From assembly GCA_049322355.1 (NCBI GenBank), contig JBMORG010000001.1:315068-379067 (forward strand): a stretch of 64,000 bases of DNA, read 5' to 3'. The notes under the pieces were generated by a model. That model was not told the origin of the DNA, ran no database searches, and was given only the letters and a program-made list of their open reading frames with translations. Origin of the DNA: 0-14-0-80-60-11 sp049322355. Its GTDB lineage: Bacteria > Desulfobacterota > Desulfobaccia > Desulfobaccales > 0-14-0-80-60-11. Numbering within the stretch: the stretch's first letter is position 1; every line of letters begins with the position of its first letter. The translations under genes were made by a program, and so were the position numbers. This document shows, one piece after another, positions 45,483 to 53,309 of this stretch.

Positions 45483-45589
45483 GAATCATATTCAAATGCC
45501 AGGCTTTTCGAAATACCTCAGAAACGTGCGGGGCTCATAAATGTGGAGTAGGTCCGGGATCGGGTTTGTTTAGAGAAAGGCCGAAAATT

Positions 45590-46912
45590 ATGTATGCCTA
45601 TCATGATGATTTAGCCAGATTGATTCGTGATTGTTGGCCAACTGCGGCCGAGGATCGAATAGAGGAAGGCCAAATTCCGGCCGTTCCCCTTCCGGCTCCT
45701 CCCTTCTTTGAAAATCTCCTCTCCATCTGTTATCAGGCCAGCATGCTGCGCGAGGAAGAGAGGCCAGTTATTCTCCGTATTCTGTTGGCAGGGCCTGAGC
45801 TGTTTTCTAATCAAGGGTTTCCCCCTACGGGACTCCACCGCTTGGTATTTTCAAAACCGCGGCCTTGTAATGAAACTGAATTGAAAAAATTGTCTCCCGC
45901 AGTGAACTTTGCCCGCTCTCTGGTGGGGGTTACCCTGAGCCAGGAAGGTGAATGGCAGATCTGGGGACTGGTGCATTCTGGAACCCGGTGGCTGCAACAT
46001 CATCATGGCGGCCGCAAAGTTCCCCCGGACTTTCCCAATGCGCCAGTCATCTGGATAAGGGGCCCCGGTCGCTTAACCGTTCTCAGGGGAATCGAGAGTT
46101 TGGCGACCCTGACTGAAGGCCGCATTATCACTCCTGCGATCAGTGTCTTTGAATCGATCTGGCTCAGGGAGTATTTTGGCCTGGCTCAACATGAGTGGCC
46201 TGAAATGTATCTGACTCTGTGGGAGCAACAAGATTGGCATACCGTTATTGATCCGAATTTACCCGGAATAATTGTCAGACAGGCAATCATGCGTATCATC
46301 AGTACCATGCGTGAGGCCCACAAAGGCGGCACCATCATTATTCTCCCCCATGAACGCCGCAATGAATTCACTTCCAGAAATCCGCTGCTAAATATTAAAT
46401 ACCAATTCAAGGAAGATGAAACGCGATATCGCTCCTTGAGGCTCATGCTCGAAACTCTTCAAACCCTGGCAGAGGAAAAAGGCGACAAGATTGATCCAGG
46501 CAAAAAGCTTAGCTGGCAAGAGTACATCGCTAGTGACAGCCAAAAACTGTCTAGCCTGGAAGAAGCGTGGTTCGAACTATCCCATCAAGCAGCCGATTTT
46601 GCCATGGTTGACGGCGCGGTGGTGCTAACCAAAGGCAGTTGTATGCTCGGTTTTGGGGGGATGATCCTGGGCGACTATGACCAGGTAACTACGGTGGCCA
46701 GGGCCCTGGATATAGAAGGGAAGCACCGGCAGGAGGAGTTGACTGAGAATGTCGGGGCGCGCCATCGCTCCGTCTATTATTTATGTCACCAGGTTCCCGA
46801 AGCTTTGGGGATCGTAATTTCACAGGACGGCAATGCCCGGTTCATCAAGTTTAAGGATGGGCAGGTAACCTATTGGGAGCAGGCCATATCCTTTGCGCTG
46901 AAAATTTCATGA
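45590..46912 (+). CDS. DisA_N/DACNV-type diadenylate cyclase-like protein
   Basis: A 440-residue soluble protein. The C-terminal third looks like the diadenylate-cyclase (DAC) fold: DGAVVL at 341-346, GFGGMI, then ARHRSVYYL with R-H-R at 391-393, and VISQDGNARFIKFKDG. DGA and RHR are the metal/nucleotide motifs of DisA, so activity cannot be excluded. The spacing is longer than in DisA, and the roughly 300-residue N-terminal half (including WIWGLVHSG-like region and ILPHERRNEF) fits the putative DACNV sensor group. The ATG at 45590 has AGAAAGG upstream. The stop overlaps the next ATG (ATGA), coupling it to the lipid ABC transporter. Confidence 0.75.
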   Translation: MYAYHDDLARLIRDCWPTAAEDRIEEGQIPAVPLPAPPFFENLLSICYQASMLREEERPVILRILLAGPELFSNQGFPPTGLHRLVFSKPRPCNETELKKLSPAVNFARSLVGVTLSQEGEWQIWGLVHSGTRWLQHHHGGRKVPPDFPNAPVIWIRGPGRLTVLRGIESLATLTEGRIITPAISVFESIWLREYFGLAQHEWPEMYLTLWEQQDWHTVIDPNLPGIIVRQAIMRIISTMREAHKGGTIIILPHERRNEFTSRNPLLNIKYQFKEDETRYRSLRLMLETLQTLAEEKGDKIDPGKKLSWQEYIASDSQKLSSLEEAWFELSHQAADFAMVDGAVVLTKGSCMLGFGGMILGDYDQVTTVARALDIEGKHRQEELTENVGARHRSVYYLCHQVPEALGIVISQDGNARFIKFKDGQVTYWEQAISFALKIS

Positions 46913-48060
46913 AAGACGTTCTCTGTATGACGGCCCGTGGTGAAATGACCATGGAACAACCTTCGGCAGACACGCTGAAGGTAATTCTTTCCGGGCACTG
47001 GAAGCTGGGCGGTGACTTGCCGGGGGCCGATAAGATTCAGAAAACGGTCCAAGACAGGCCGGAGGTTAAGAACATAGTGTTCGACACCCGGGAGCTCGGC
47101 TCCTGGGACACCGGGCTGTTGACCTTCCTAATTAACCTGCGCAATTTCTGCTCTCTGCAAAATATTGACCTGAACCATGATGGCCTGCCTGGAGGGGCGA
47201 AGAAACTCTTGGAATTGGCCTCGGCGGTACCGGAAAAAAAAGATGCCCGCAAGGCGGAGGGGCACGTATCCTTTTTCACCCACTTGGGCGATGAAACCGT
47301 CAATTTCTTCCAATCCGCCAGTGAACTGCTGGCCTTCATCGGCGATGCCTCCGTTGGCTTTTTGAAGCTGCTGCGCGGCAAGGCCCAGTATCGCCGCGCC
47401 GATCTGGGACTAATTATGCAAGCCGTTGGCGCCCAGGCGGTACCGATCGTCTCCCTGATCAGTTTTTTGGTGGGATTGATCCTGGCGTTTATCGGCGCCA
47501 TCCAGTTGAGGCTGTTCGGGGCTCAAATCTATGTGGCTGACCTGGTGGGCATTGCCATGGTGCGCCTGATGGCGGCGATTATGACCGGCATTGTCATGGC
47601 TGGCCGCACGGGAGGCGCCTTTGCAGCCCAGCTGGGAACCATGCAGGTGAACCAGGAGATCGACGCCCTTCGAACCCTGGGCATATCGCCCATGGAGTTT
47701 CTGGTACTGCCGCGTATGGTGGCCCTGGCGCTGATGATGCCCTTGTTGTGCCTTTATGCTAATTTCATGGGCATACTCGGGGGTATGGTGGTCGCGGTAT
47801 GGATGCTCGATATCGGCTTTATCCAATATTATAACGAAACGGTGAAGGCGGTGGGTCTCTGGAATTTGGGCATCGGCTTGTTTTCCGGGTTTGTGTTTGG
47901 CATCATCGTGGCCCTGGCCGGTTGTATGCGGGGTATGCAGTGCGGCCGCAGCGCCGCGGCCGTGGGTGATGCGGCCACCTCAGCGGTGGTCACCGCCATT
48001 GTTGGGATCATTGTCGCCACGGCGGTAATCACTGTATTATGCGATTTTTTGGGAATCTAA
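46909..48060 (+). CDS. mlaE: MlaE-type ABC permease with N-terminal STAS domain
   Basis: A 383-residue permease of phospholipid/sterol MCE transporters. A STAS domain (about 20-105, containing FDTRELGSWDTGLLTFL) is fused to the MlaE permease (about 150-380). Five or six membrane segments are visible, with the family signature ALRTLGISPMEFLVLPRMVAL and SIVTAI-like end. The chosen start overlaps the DAC-like stop as ATGA; ATGs at 46927 and 46951 are alternatives. It forms an operon with the ATPase, the MCE substrate-binding protein and a lipoprotein, for lipid movement between inner and outer membrane. Confidence 0.92.
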   Translation: MKDVLCMTARGEMTMEQPSADTLKVILSGHWKLGGDLPGADKIQKTVQDRPEVKNIVFDTRELGSWDTGLLTFLINLRNFCSLQNIDLNHDGLPGGAKKLLELASAVPEKKDARKAEGHVSFFTHLGDETVNFFQSASELLAFIGDASVGFLKLLRGKAQYRRADLGLIMQAVGAQAVPIVSLISFLVGLILAFIGAIQLRLFGAQIYVADLVGIAMVRLMAAIMTGIVMAGRTGGAFAAQLGTMQVNQEIDALRTLGISPMEFLVLPRMVALALMMPLLCLYANFMGILGGMVVAVWMLDIGFIQYYNETVKAVGLWNLGIGLFSGFVFGIIVALAGCMRGMQCGRSAAAVGDAATSAVVTAIVGIIVATAVITVLCDFLGI

Positions 48061-48103
48061 CCACTTGAAATGCTATTGAAACTGCTCGTAAAACACAATT
48101 GAC

Positions 48104-48862
48104 ATGACTGAGAAAGAACCCCACATCTCGGTGCGTAATCTCACCATGGCTTATGGCGACTTTGTGGTCATGCAGAATCTGACCTTTGATATACACCGCG
48201 GGGACATTTTCATCATCATGGGCGGCAGCGGTTGCGGCAAAAGCACTTTAATGAATATTTTAATCGGCTTGAAAGCCCCCACTGACGGGAAGGTCTTGTA
48301 TGGAGAGGTCGATTTCTGGGGAGCCTATCCCCAGACCCGGGAGGGGATTATTCGGCGCTCCGGGGTTACGTACCAGAGTGGGGCGCTCTGGAGCTCCATG
48401 ACTCTGGCCGAAAATGTCGCCCTGCCGCTGGAAACCTATACGGATTTGACCGCGACCCAGATACGTGAGGTGGTCGGCTTGAAACTGGCGCTGGTGGGCT
48501 TGGCCGGATTCGAGGAGTTTTATCCCTCGGAGATTAGCGGCGGGATGCAAAAACGGGCCGGCATAGCCCGGGCTATGGCCCTGGATCCGGAGATCCTGTT
48601 TTTCGATGAGCCTTCCGCCGGGTTGGATCCGGTGAGTGCGCGCCGCTTGGACGACTTGATTTTAGAGCTGAATGACAGCCTGGGCACCACCATGGTGGTG
48701 GTAACCCATGAGCTGGCAAGTATATTTGCCATAGGCAGCAATTCCGTTTTTCTGGACGCTTCCAAACGCACCATAACAGCCGCGGGCAACCCGAAAAAGC
48801 TCTTGGCCGAAACCCAGGATCCCACTTTGCGCCTGTTTTTGACCCGTGGCGAGAAATCTTAA
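48104..48862 (+). CDS. mlaF: MlaF-type ABC ATPase
   Basis: A 252-residue ABC ATPase. Walker A is GGSGCGKST at 40-48, the signature ISGGMQKRAG and Walker B LFFDEPSAGLD follow, and H-loop TTMVVVTHE is intact. The signature with M-Q-K-R is typical of MlaF-like proteins. It lies between the permease and the MCE protein. It has short spacing to both. Confidence 0.95.
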   Translation: MTEKEPHISVRNLTMAYGDFVVMQNLTFDIHRGDIFIIMGGSGCGKSTLMNILIGLKAPTDGKVLYGEVDFWGAYPQTREGIIRRSGVTYQSGALWSSMTLAENVALPLETYTDLTATQIREVVGLKLALVGLAGFEEFYPSEISGGMQKRAGIARAMALDPEILFFDEPSAGLDPVSARRLDDLILELNDSLGTTMVVVTHELASIFAIGSNSVFLDASKRTITAAGNPKKLLAETQDPTLRLFLTRGEKS

Positions 48863-48880
48863 GCGCCAGGAAGGACCCAG

Positions 48881-49828
48881 ATGGCTAGGCAAGCAAATAG
48901 AATGATGATCGGGGTTTTCGTGGTCATCTCACTGATCATCCTGGCCGTTAGCGTGGCAGTGTTAGGATCCGGCAAATTCTTCAAGAAAACTCAGAAATTT
49001 GTTTTGTACTTCAACGAATCAATCAAGGGACTGGATGTGGGCTCACCCGTGCTGTTCGAGGGCGTCCCAGTCGGATCGGTGATAGACATCAGTATAGTCG
49101 CTGACCCTGTTAAAGAACAAACAGAAATTCCGGTGGTCATCCAAGTAGAGTTAGATCGCTTCAAGGTTCGGATAGAAGGGCAGCTCGTGGATCCACAAAA
49201 AGATATGCCCCGGCTCATCGAAAAAGGCCTTCGGGGCGTGCTATCTATGCAGAGTTTAATTACCGGGAAGTTATTAATCGAAATTGATTTTTATCCCGGT
49301 ACGCCGGTTGACCTGAGGAATATCAATAAGCACTATACCGAGGTACCAACCATTCCGTCCACTACCTCAAAGATAGGCAGAGCCCTGGATAAACTGGATC
49401 TCGAGGCGGTGCAATCGAAGTTGGAATCGGCCCTGGAAGGTATCGCTAAGCTCACCAACAATCCGGACCTGGCCGCCAGCATCGGGTATCTCAAAGAGAC
49501 GCTCCGAGACGCCCGCAAGCTCGTCAACAGGGTGGACCGTCAGGTGGATCCGCTGGCCACGGATGCGAGAAAGACCATCAAAGATATAGGAACGCTGGCC
49601 CGCAATATTAATGGTCGCGTAGGAGGGGTGGCCACCAGTTTGGATAAAACCTTATTGTCAGCCAGAGGCGTCATTTCAGAAGACTCACCGTTGGTGGTTG
49701 ATCTGCAGAATACCCTAAAGGAGATCTCCGCCATGAGCCGGTCGATTCGCCAGCTGACCGATTATCTGGAACAGCACCCGGAGACCCTGATTCGCGGCAA
49801 AAAGAAAAGCGGAGGCAAACAACCGTGA
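48881..49828 (+). CDS. mlaD: MlaD-type MCE substrate-binding protein
   Basis: A 315-residue protein with one N-terminal membrane anchor (about 9-29), an MCE domain (about 38-120, with SIKGLDVGSPVLFEGVPVGSV) and a long C-terminal helical region (about 165-300) likely to form a periplasmic stalk or tunnel. It overlaps the following lipoprotein gene by four bases (ATGA). Longer than E. coli MlaD, like PqiB/LetB or Mce-type relatives with extended helices. Confidence 0.92.
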   Translation: MARQANRMMIGVFVVISLIILAVSVAVLGSGKFFKKTQKFVLYFNESIKGLDVGSPVLFEGVPVGSVIDISIVADPVKEQTEIPVVIQVELDRFKVRIEGQLVDPQKDMPRLIEKGLRGVLSMQSLITGKLLIEIDFYPGTPVDLRNINKHYTEVPTIPSTTSKIGRALDKLDLEAVQSKLESALEGIAKLTNNPDLAASIGYLKETLRDARKLVNRVDRQVDPLATDARKTIKDIGTLARNINGRVGGVATSLDKTLLSARGVISEDSPLVVDLQNTLKEISAMSRSIRQLTDYLEQHPETLIRGKKKSGGKQP

Positions 49829-50442
49829 TGATAACCAGTTCTTCATGTAGGTTAACATCCCTCTTGATTATCGTTGCCATCATCTTATGCGGCTGTGTCA
49901 GGAGTCCAGCACCACGCTTTTACGCTTTGACTTCCATACAAGAAGGCCAGAACCTCTCCTCGAGACGCAGCCCAGATAAAAACGCGGTTATCGGTATCGG
50001 CCCGGTCAAGCTGGCGGATTATCTCGACAAGTCTCAGATTGTCACCCGCACGAGCAATGAGCAGTTGGCTAAATCTGAATTCAATCGTTGGGCCGGCTCC
50101 TTCAAGGACAACTTCATCAATGTCCTGGCAGACAATCTCGGTTTTCTCTTGTCAGACCAACAGATTTATCTATATCCCTTTCGCCCGTCCATACCCATCG
50201 ATTACCAGATCACCGTAGATGTGATTCGCTGTGATGGCCGGCTGGGCGACGCCGCCTGCTTGGAAGCGCGTTGGAGCATTTTGCAGGGTAAGGAGAAGAA
50301 ACCGTTTAAGATGGACCGGTCCAGCATTTGTGAGCCGGTGACGGGACGGGATTATGGCGACCTGGTGGCAGCCCAGAGCCGGGCTTTGGCCAAGCTCAGC
50401 CGAGAGATTGCCGCCGCGATTCAAGGGGCTGAGAAGAAATGA
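49825..50442 (+). CDS. PqiC/ABC-type transport auxiliary lipoprotein
   Basis: A 205-residue lipoprotein. The signal peptide ends ILCGC, a good lipobox, followed by the RFYALTS segment common to PqiC/YmbA proteins. The conserved IGIGPVKLADYLDKSQIVTRTSNEQL stretch fits the family. It probably sits in the outer membrane and receives lipid from the MCE protein. Confidence 0.87.
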   Translation: MMITSSSCRLTSLLIIVAIILCGCVRSPAPRFYALTSIQEGQNLSSRRSPDKNAVIGIGPVKLADYLDKSQIVTRTSNEQLAKSEFNRWAGSFKDNFINVLADNLGFLLSDQQIYLYPFRPSIPIDYQITVDVIRCDGRLGDAACLEARWSILQGKEKKPFKMDRSSICEPVTGRDYGDLVAAQSRALAKLSREIAAAIQGAEKK

Positions 50443-50477
50443 ACCGGAAAAATTGCCTTGGTGGTTAGATTTACTAA

Positions 50478-50483
50478 TATAAT
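50478..50483 (+). promoter_or_regulatory. Possible -10 box for the second efflux operon
   Basis: A perfect TATAAT in AT-rich DNA between the lipoprotein gene and the TolC-type gene. A TTGCCT at 50453-50458 is a possible -35 but with 19-base spacing. Candidate only. Confidence 0.3.
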
Positions 50484-50486
50484 TCA

Positions 50487-50498
50487 GTGTCTTATCTC
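50487..50498 (+). repeat. 12-base motif shared with 45471-45482
   Basis: Second occurrence of GTGTCTTATCTC, just after the TATAAT. See the first copy for comment. Confidence 0.3.
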
Positions 50499-50590
50499 AA
50501 GGAGCCTACTTGAAGATCTTTCATAAAGTTCTTGATTACCGGCGCTTATGGCCACAATGCGGTGAGTTTTATAATTGGAGAAGTAATGCG

Positions 50591-51931
50591 ATGTGGTTGT
50601 TCTTCTGCTGTCTGTGGTTTATCCTGACGGCGCCAGCCTGGGCCCAGTCGCAGTCGCCTGCGGCCAGAAATCTCCTCACCCTGGAGGAGGCGGTCGATAC
50701 TGCCCTGCGAGATAACCGCCAGGTTAAAAATGCCGCCCTGGAGATCTCGAAATCGGAGCATATGCTGGCCGCAGCGCGCACCCGCCGCTGGCCGAATTTG
50801 GAAGTAATTGTGGGAGAGAACTGGCTCCTGACCCCCCAGCCGAATTTCAATGCCCTGGGCGGTTCTCCGGGCGTGCTGCCGGTTCCGATTCCGATTACCA
50901 GCGCACCGAATCTTGTCTCCAACCGGCAGCCTACCGCCTTAATGACGGGTTTAATGGCCCAGCCTTTGAGCCAGCAATACCGTATTGGCCTTAATATCTC
51001 GATGCACAACGTGATGCGGGATATTGCCCGGGAGCAATTGCGGGCCAAGCGCCAGAGTGTGGCCAGCGAGGTGAAGCGCCTCTATTACGGGATTCTCCAG
51101 ACCCAGAGCTCCCTGGAGAGCGTCGAGGAGACCATCCGCTTCCTGCGGGAATTGAACCGGTTGTCCAGCCGCTATTTCAAGGAAAAGACGGTTCTCAAGT
51201 CCGAACTCTTGGAGGCCCAGGCCAAACTGGCTCAGGAGGAGCAGCATCAGATAGTGCTGCGTAACCAGCTGGCCACTCAAAAGCAGCAGCTTAACGACCT
51301 CATGGGCCGCAATATCCTCACAGAGTTTCGGGTCAACCCGGTGCCCGAAGCCACCGCCCAGGAGAACGACCTGGATGGGGCTAGGGATCGGGCTTTGCAG
51401 CAGCGTCCGGAGGTCCAGGAATCAAGACTCAAAATTAGGCAGGCGGAGTATGACCGCTGGATTAAGCAGTCAGAATATATCCCTGATATCAGCTTCATTG
51501 CTTCTTATGCCCGCACCGTAAATCTGTCGCCGGTGCCGGAAAATCTTGGCTTTGCCGGCTTCCTGATGACCTGGGAGCCCTTTGATTGGGGCCGCAAGCG
51601 CCACGAACTGGCGAGCAAGACCCAAACCGTGGCTCAGACGAAAAATATGAGCCGCGAAACCGAATCCCAGGTGCTCATCGACGTGGACAGCAAATTCCGT
51701 AATCTGCAGGCCAGCCGTGGACAGCTTAAGGCAAGCCGGGCCACCCAGGAAACGGCCCGGGAAAAACTGAAGGAAACTATGGACGCTTTTAAGAATGAAA
51801 CCGCCCTGATCAAGGACGTGCTCGAGGCCCAGACTCGCCTGGCCCAGGCCAACAGCGAATATCAAAAATCCCTGTCCGGCTTCTGGACGGCCAAGGCCGA
51901 TTTCGAGAAGGCCACGGGGGAAGAGAAATGA
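50591..51931 (+). CDS. TolC-family outer-membrane efflux channel
   Basis: A 446-residue outer-membrane factor with a signal peptide MWLFFCCLWFILTAPAWA at the chosen ATG (GGAG 10 bases upstream); a TTG at 50510 in the same frame would add 27 residues before the signal peptide. Two OEP repeats with long coiled-coil helices, including LTLEEAVDTALRDNRQVKNAALEI and QQRPEVQESRLKIRQAEYDR. No lipobox, unlike the first OMF. First gene of the second tripartite system. Confidence 0.9.
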   Translation: MWLFFCCLWFILTAPAWAQSQSPAARNLLTLEEAVDTALRDNRQVKNAALEISKSEHMLAAARTRRWPNLEVIVGENWLLTPQPNFNALGGSPGVLPVPIPITSAPNLVSNRQPTALMTGLMAQPLSQQYRIGLNISMHNVMRDIAREQLRAKRQSVASEVKRLYYGILQTQSSLESVEETIRFLRELNRLSSRYFKEKTVLKSELLEAQAKLAQEEQHQIVLRNQLATQKQQLNDLMGRNILTEFRVNPVPEATAQENDLDGARDRALQQRPEVQESRLKIRQAEYDRWIKQSEYIPDISFIASYARTVNLSPVPENLGFAGFLMTWEPFDWGRKRHELASKTQTVAQTKNMSRETESQVLIDVDSKFRNLQASRGQLKASRATQETAREKLKETMDAFKNETALIKDVLEAQTRLAQANSEYQKSLSGFWTAKADFEKATGEEK

Positions 51932-53085
51932 GCATGACGAATTGTAAATTTCCAGGGACCGCCCTGCCATGGCTGCTTCTGACCATTCTGTTTATCGGAT
52001 GCGGTCCGGCGGAAAAGCCTGAACCGCCCCCAATCCCTGTTGTAGTCAGCCCCGCCGAGGCCTATCAGGGGAACGGCGAGGTCCGCTACTCCGCCAATAT
52101 CCAGCCCTACGCCCAGGTTGAGCTGGCTTTCAAGTCAGGGGGCTATCTCACCAACATTCTCCAGGTCAAGGGCGTAGACGGCAAGATGCGCAACGTCCAT
52201 GAAGGCGATTACGTCAAGCGGGGCGCGGTATTGGCCCAGGTGCGGCAAAGCGATTACGAAGCCAAGCTGGCGCAGGCCGCAGGACAGAATGCTGCGGCCC
52301 GGGCTGCTCTGGAGAAGGCCAAACTGGACCTGGTCCGGGCGCGCAACCTGTATGCGGCCAACAGCATGACCAAATCCGATTATGACAAAGCCATGGCCCA
52401 GTACGGAGAGGCGTTGGGGAGCGTAGGTTCAACCGGGGGGCAGGTCAAAGAGGCCCGGATCGCCCTTCAGGACACCAAACTCAAGGCCCCCACCGCCGCC
52501 CTGGTGCTGAAGCGCAAGATCGAAGTGGGCGACCTGGTCAACGCCGGCGCCGTGGGCTTCACATTGGCCAACACCGAAGAGGTTAAGGTGGTCTTCGGCA
52601 TTTCTGACCTGATGTTGAAACATGTAAAGCTGGGGGACCAATTGGCCGTCACCACTGAGGCGCTGCGGGGCCGTCAATTCCGCGGCCAGGTAACCGCCAT
52701 CTCGCCCTCGGCCAACCCCAAGAGCCGGGTCTTCGACGTGGAGATCACCATCCCCAACCCTGATCAGGATTTGAAGGTGGGCATGGTTGCCGCGGTGGCA
52801 GTGGCCACCGGCCAGGCTCCCACAACGGTGACCGTGGTGCCGCTGAATGCGGTGGTGCGCTCCAAGACCAACCCCCAGGGCTACGCTCTCTTTGTGGTGG
52901 AGGGGCCGAAAGGAAGCCGGATCGCCCGCCTGCGGGACAACATCGAATTGGGTGAGGTTTTCGGCAACAAGATCACCGTTGCCAAGGGGGTCAAAGCCGG
53001 CGAACCGGTCATCGTCACCGGCGCCACTTTGGTGGCCGATGGGCAGCGGGTGAGGATTATTCCGCCGCCGGAGACGCAATTGTAG
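51928..53085 (+). CDS. RND efflux adaptor protein (lipoprotein)
   Basis: A 385-residue membrane-fusion protein. The signal sequence ends FIGC, a lipobox. The lipoyl domain (QVELAFKSGGYLTNILQV, then VHEGDYVKRGAVLAQV), helical hairpin (about 100-150) and barrel domain (VVFGISDLMLKHVKLGD) are in the usual order. The gene overlaps the channel gene by four bases. A 224-base gap full of palindromes follows before the permease. Confidence 0.92.
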   Translation: MSMTNCKFPGTALPWLLLTILFIGCGPAEKPEPPPIPVVVSPAEAYQGNGEVRYSANIQPYAQVELAFKSGGYLTNILQVKGVDGKMRNVHEGDYVKRGAVLAQVRQSDYEAKLAQAAGQNAAARAALEKAKLDLVRARNLYAANSMTKSDYDKAMAQYGEALGSVGSTGGQVKEARIALQDTKLKAPTAALVLKRKIEVGDLVNAGAVGFTLANTEEVKVVFGISDLMLKHVKLGDQLAVTTEALRGRQFRGQVTAISPSANPKSRVFDVEITIPNPDQDLKVGMVAAVAVATGQAPTTVTVVPLNAVVRSKTNPQGYALFVVEGPKGSRIARLRDNIELGEVFGNKITVAKGVKAGEPVIVTGATLVADGQRVRIIPPPETQL

Positions 53086-53137
53086 ATGTATGTAGCAGGC
53101 GAGGGCGCCTACTCTACAATATATTGATTCTTCTCCT

Positions 53138-53287
53138 GGTTCCCAAGCTCTGCTTGGGAACCCCATTAACCGCCAAGCTCCTGCTTGGCACAAAAGATGG
53201 AGCGGTGTCGCAGACCGAAGAGAGGCCAGACAGGTGCCCAAGCTGAGCTTGGGCCAAAATGCCGTTCCCAAGCCGGAGCTTGGGAAC
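53138..53287. repeat. Cluster of four REP-like palindromes
   Basis: Four perfect hairpins in 150 bases: GGTTCCCAAGC / GCTTGGGAACC (53138-53162), GCCAAGC / GCTTGGC (53172-53189), GCCCAAGC / GCTTGGGC (53236-53254) and GTTCCCAAGC / GCTTGGGAAC (53264-53287). All share the CCAAGC-GCTTGG core, as in REP elements of other genomes. They sit between adaptor and permease genes and may act as RNA stabilisers or partial terminators. Confidence 0.8.
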
Positions 53288-53309
53288 GAGAAAAAAATAG
53301 TAACTTACC

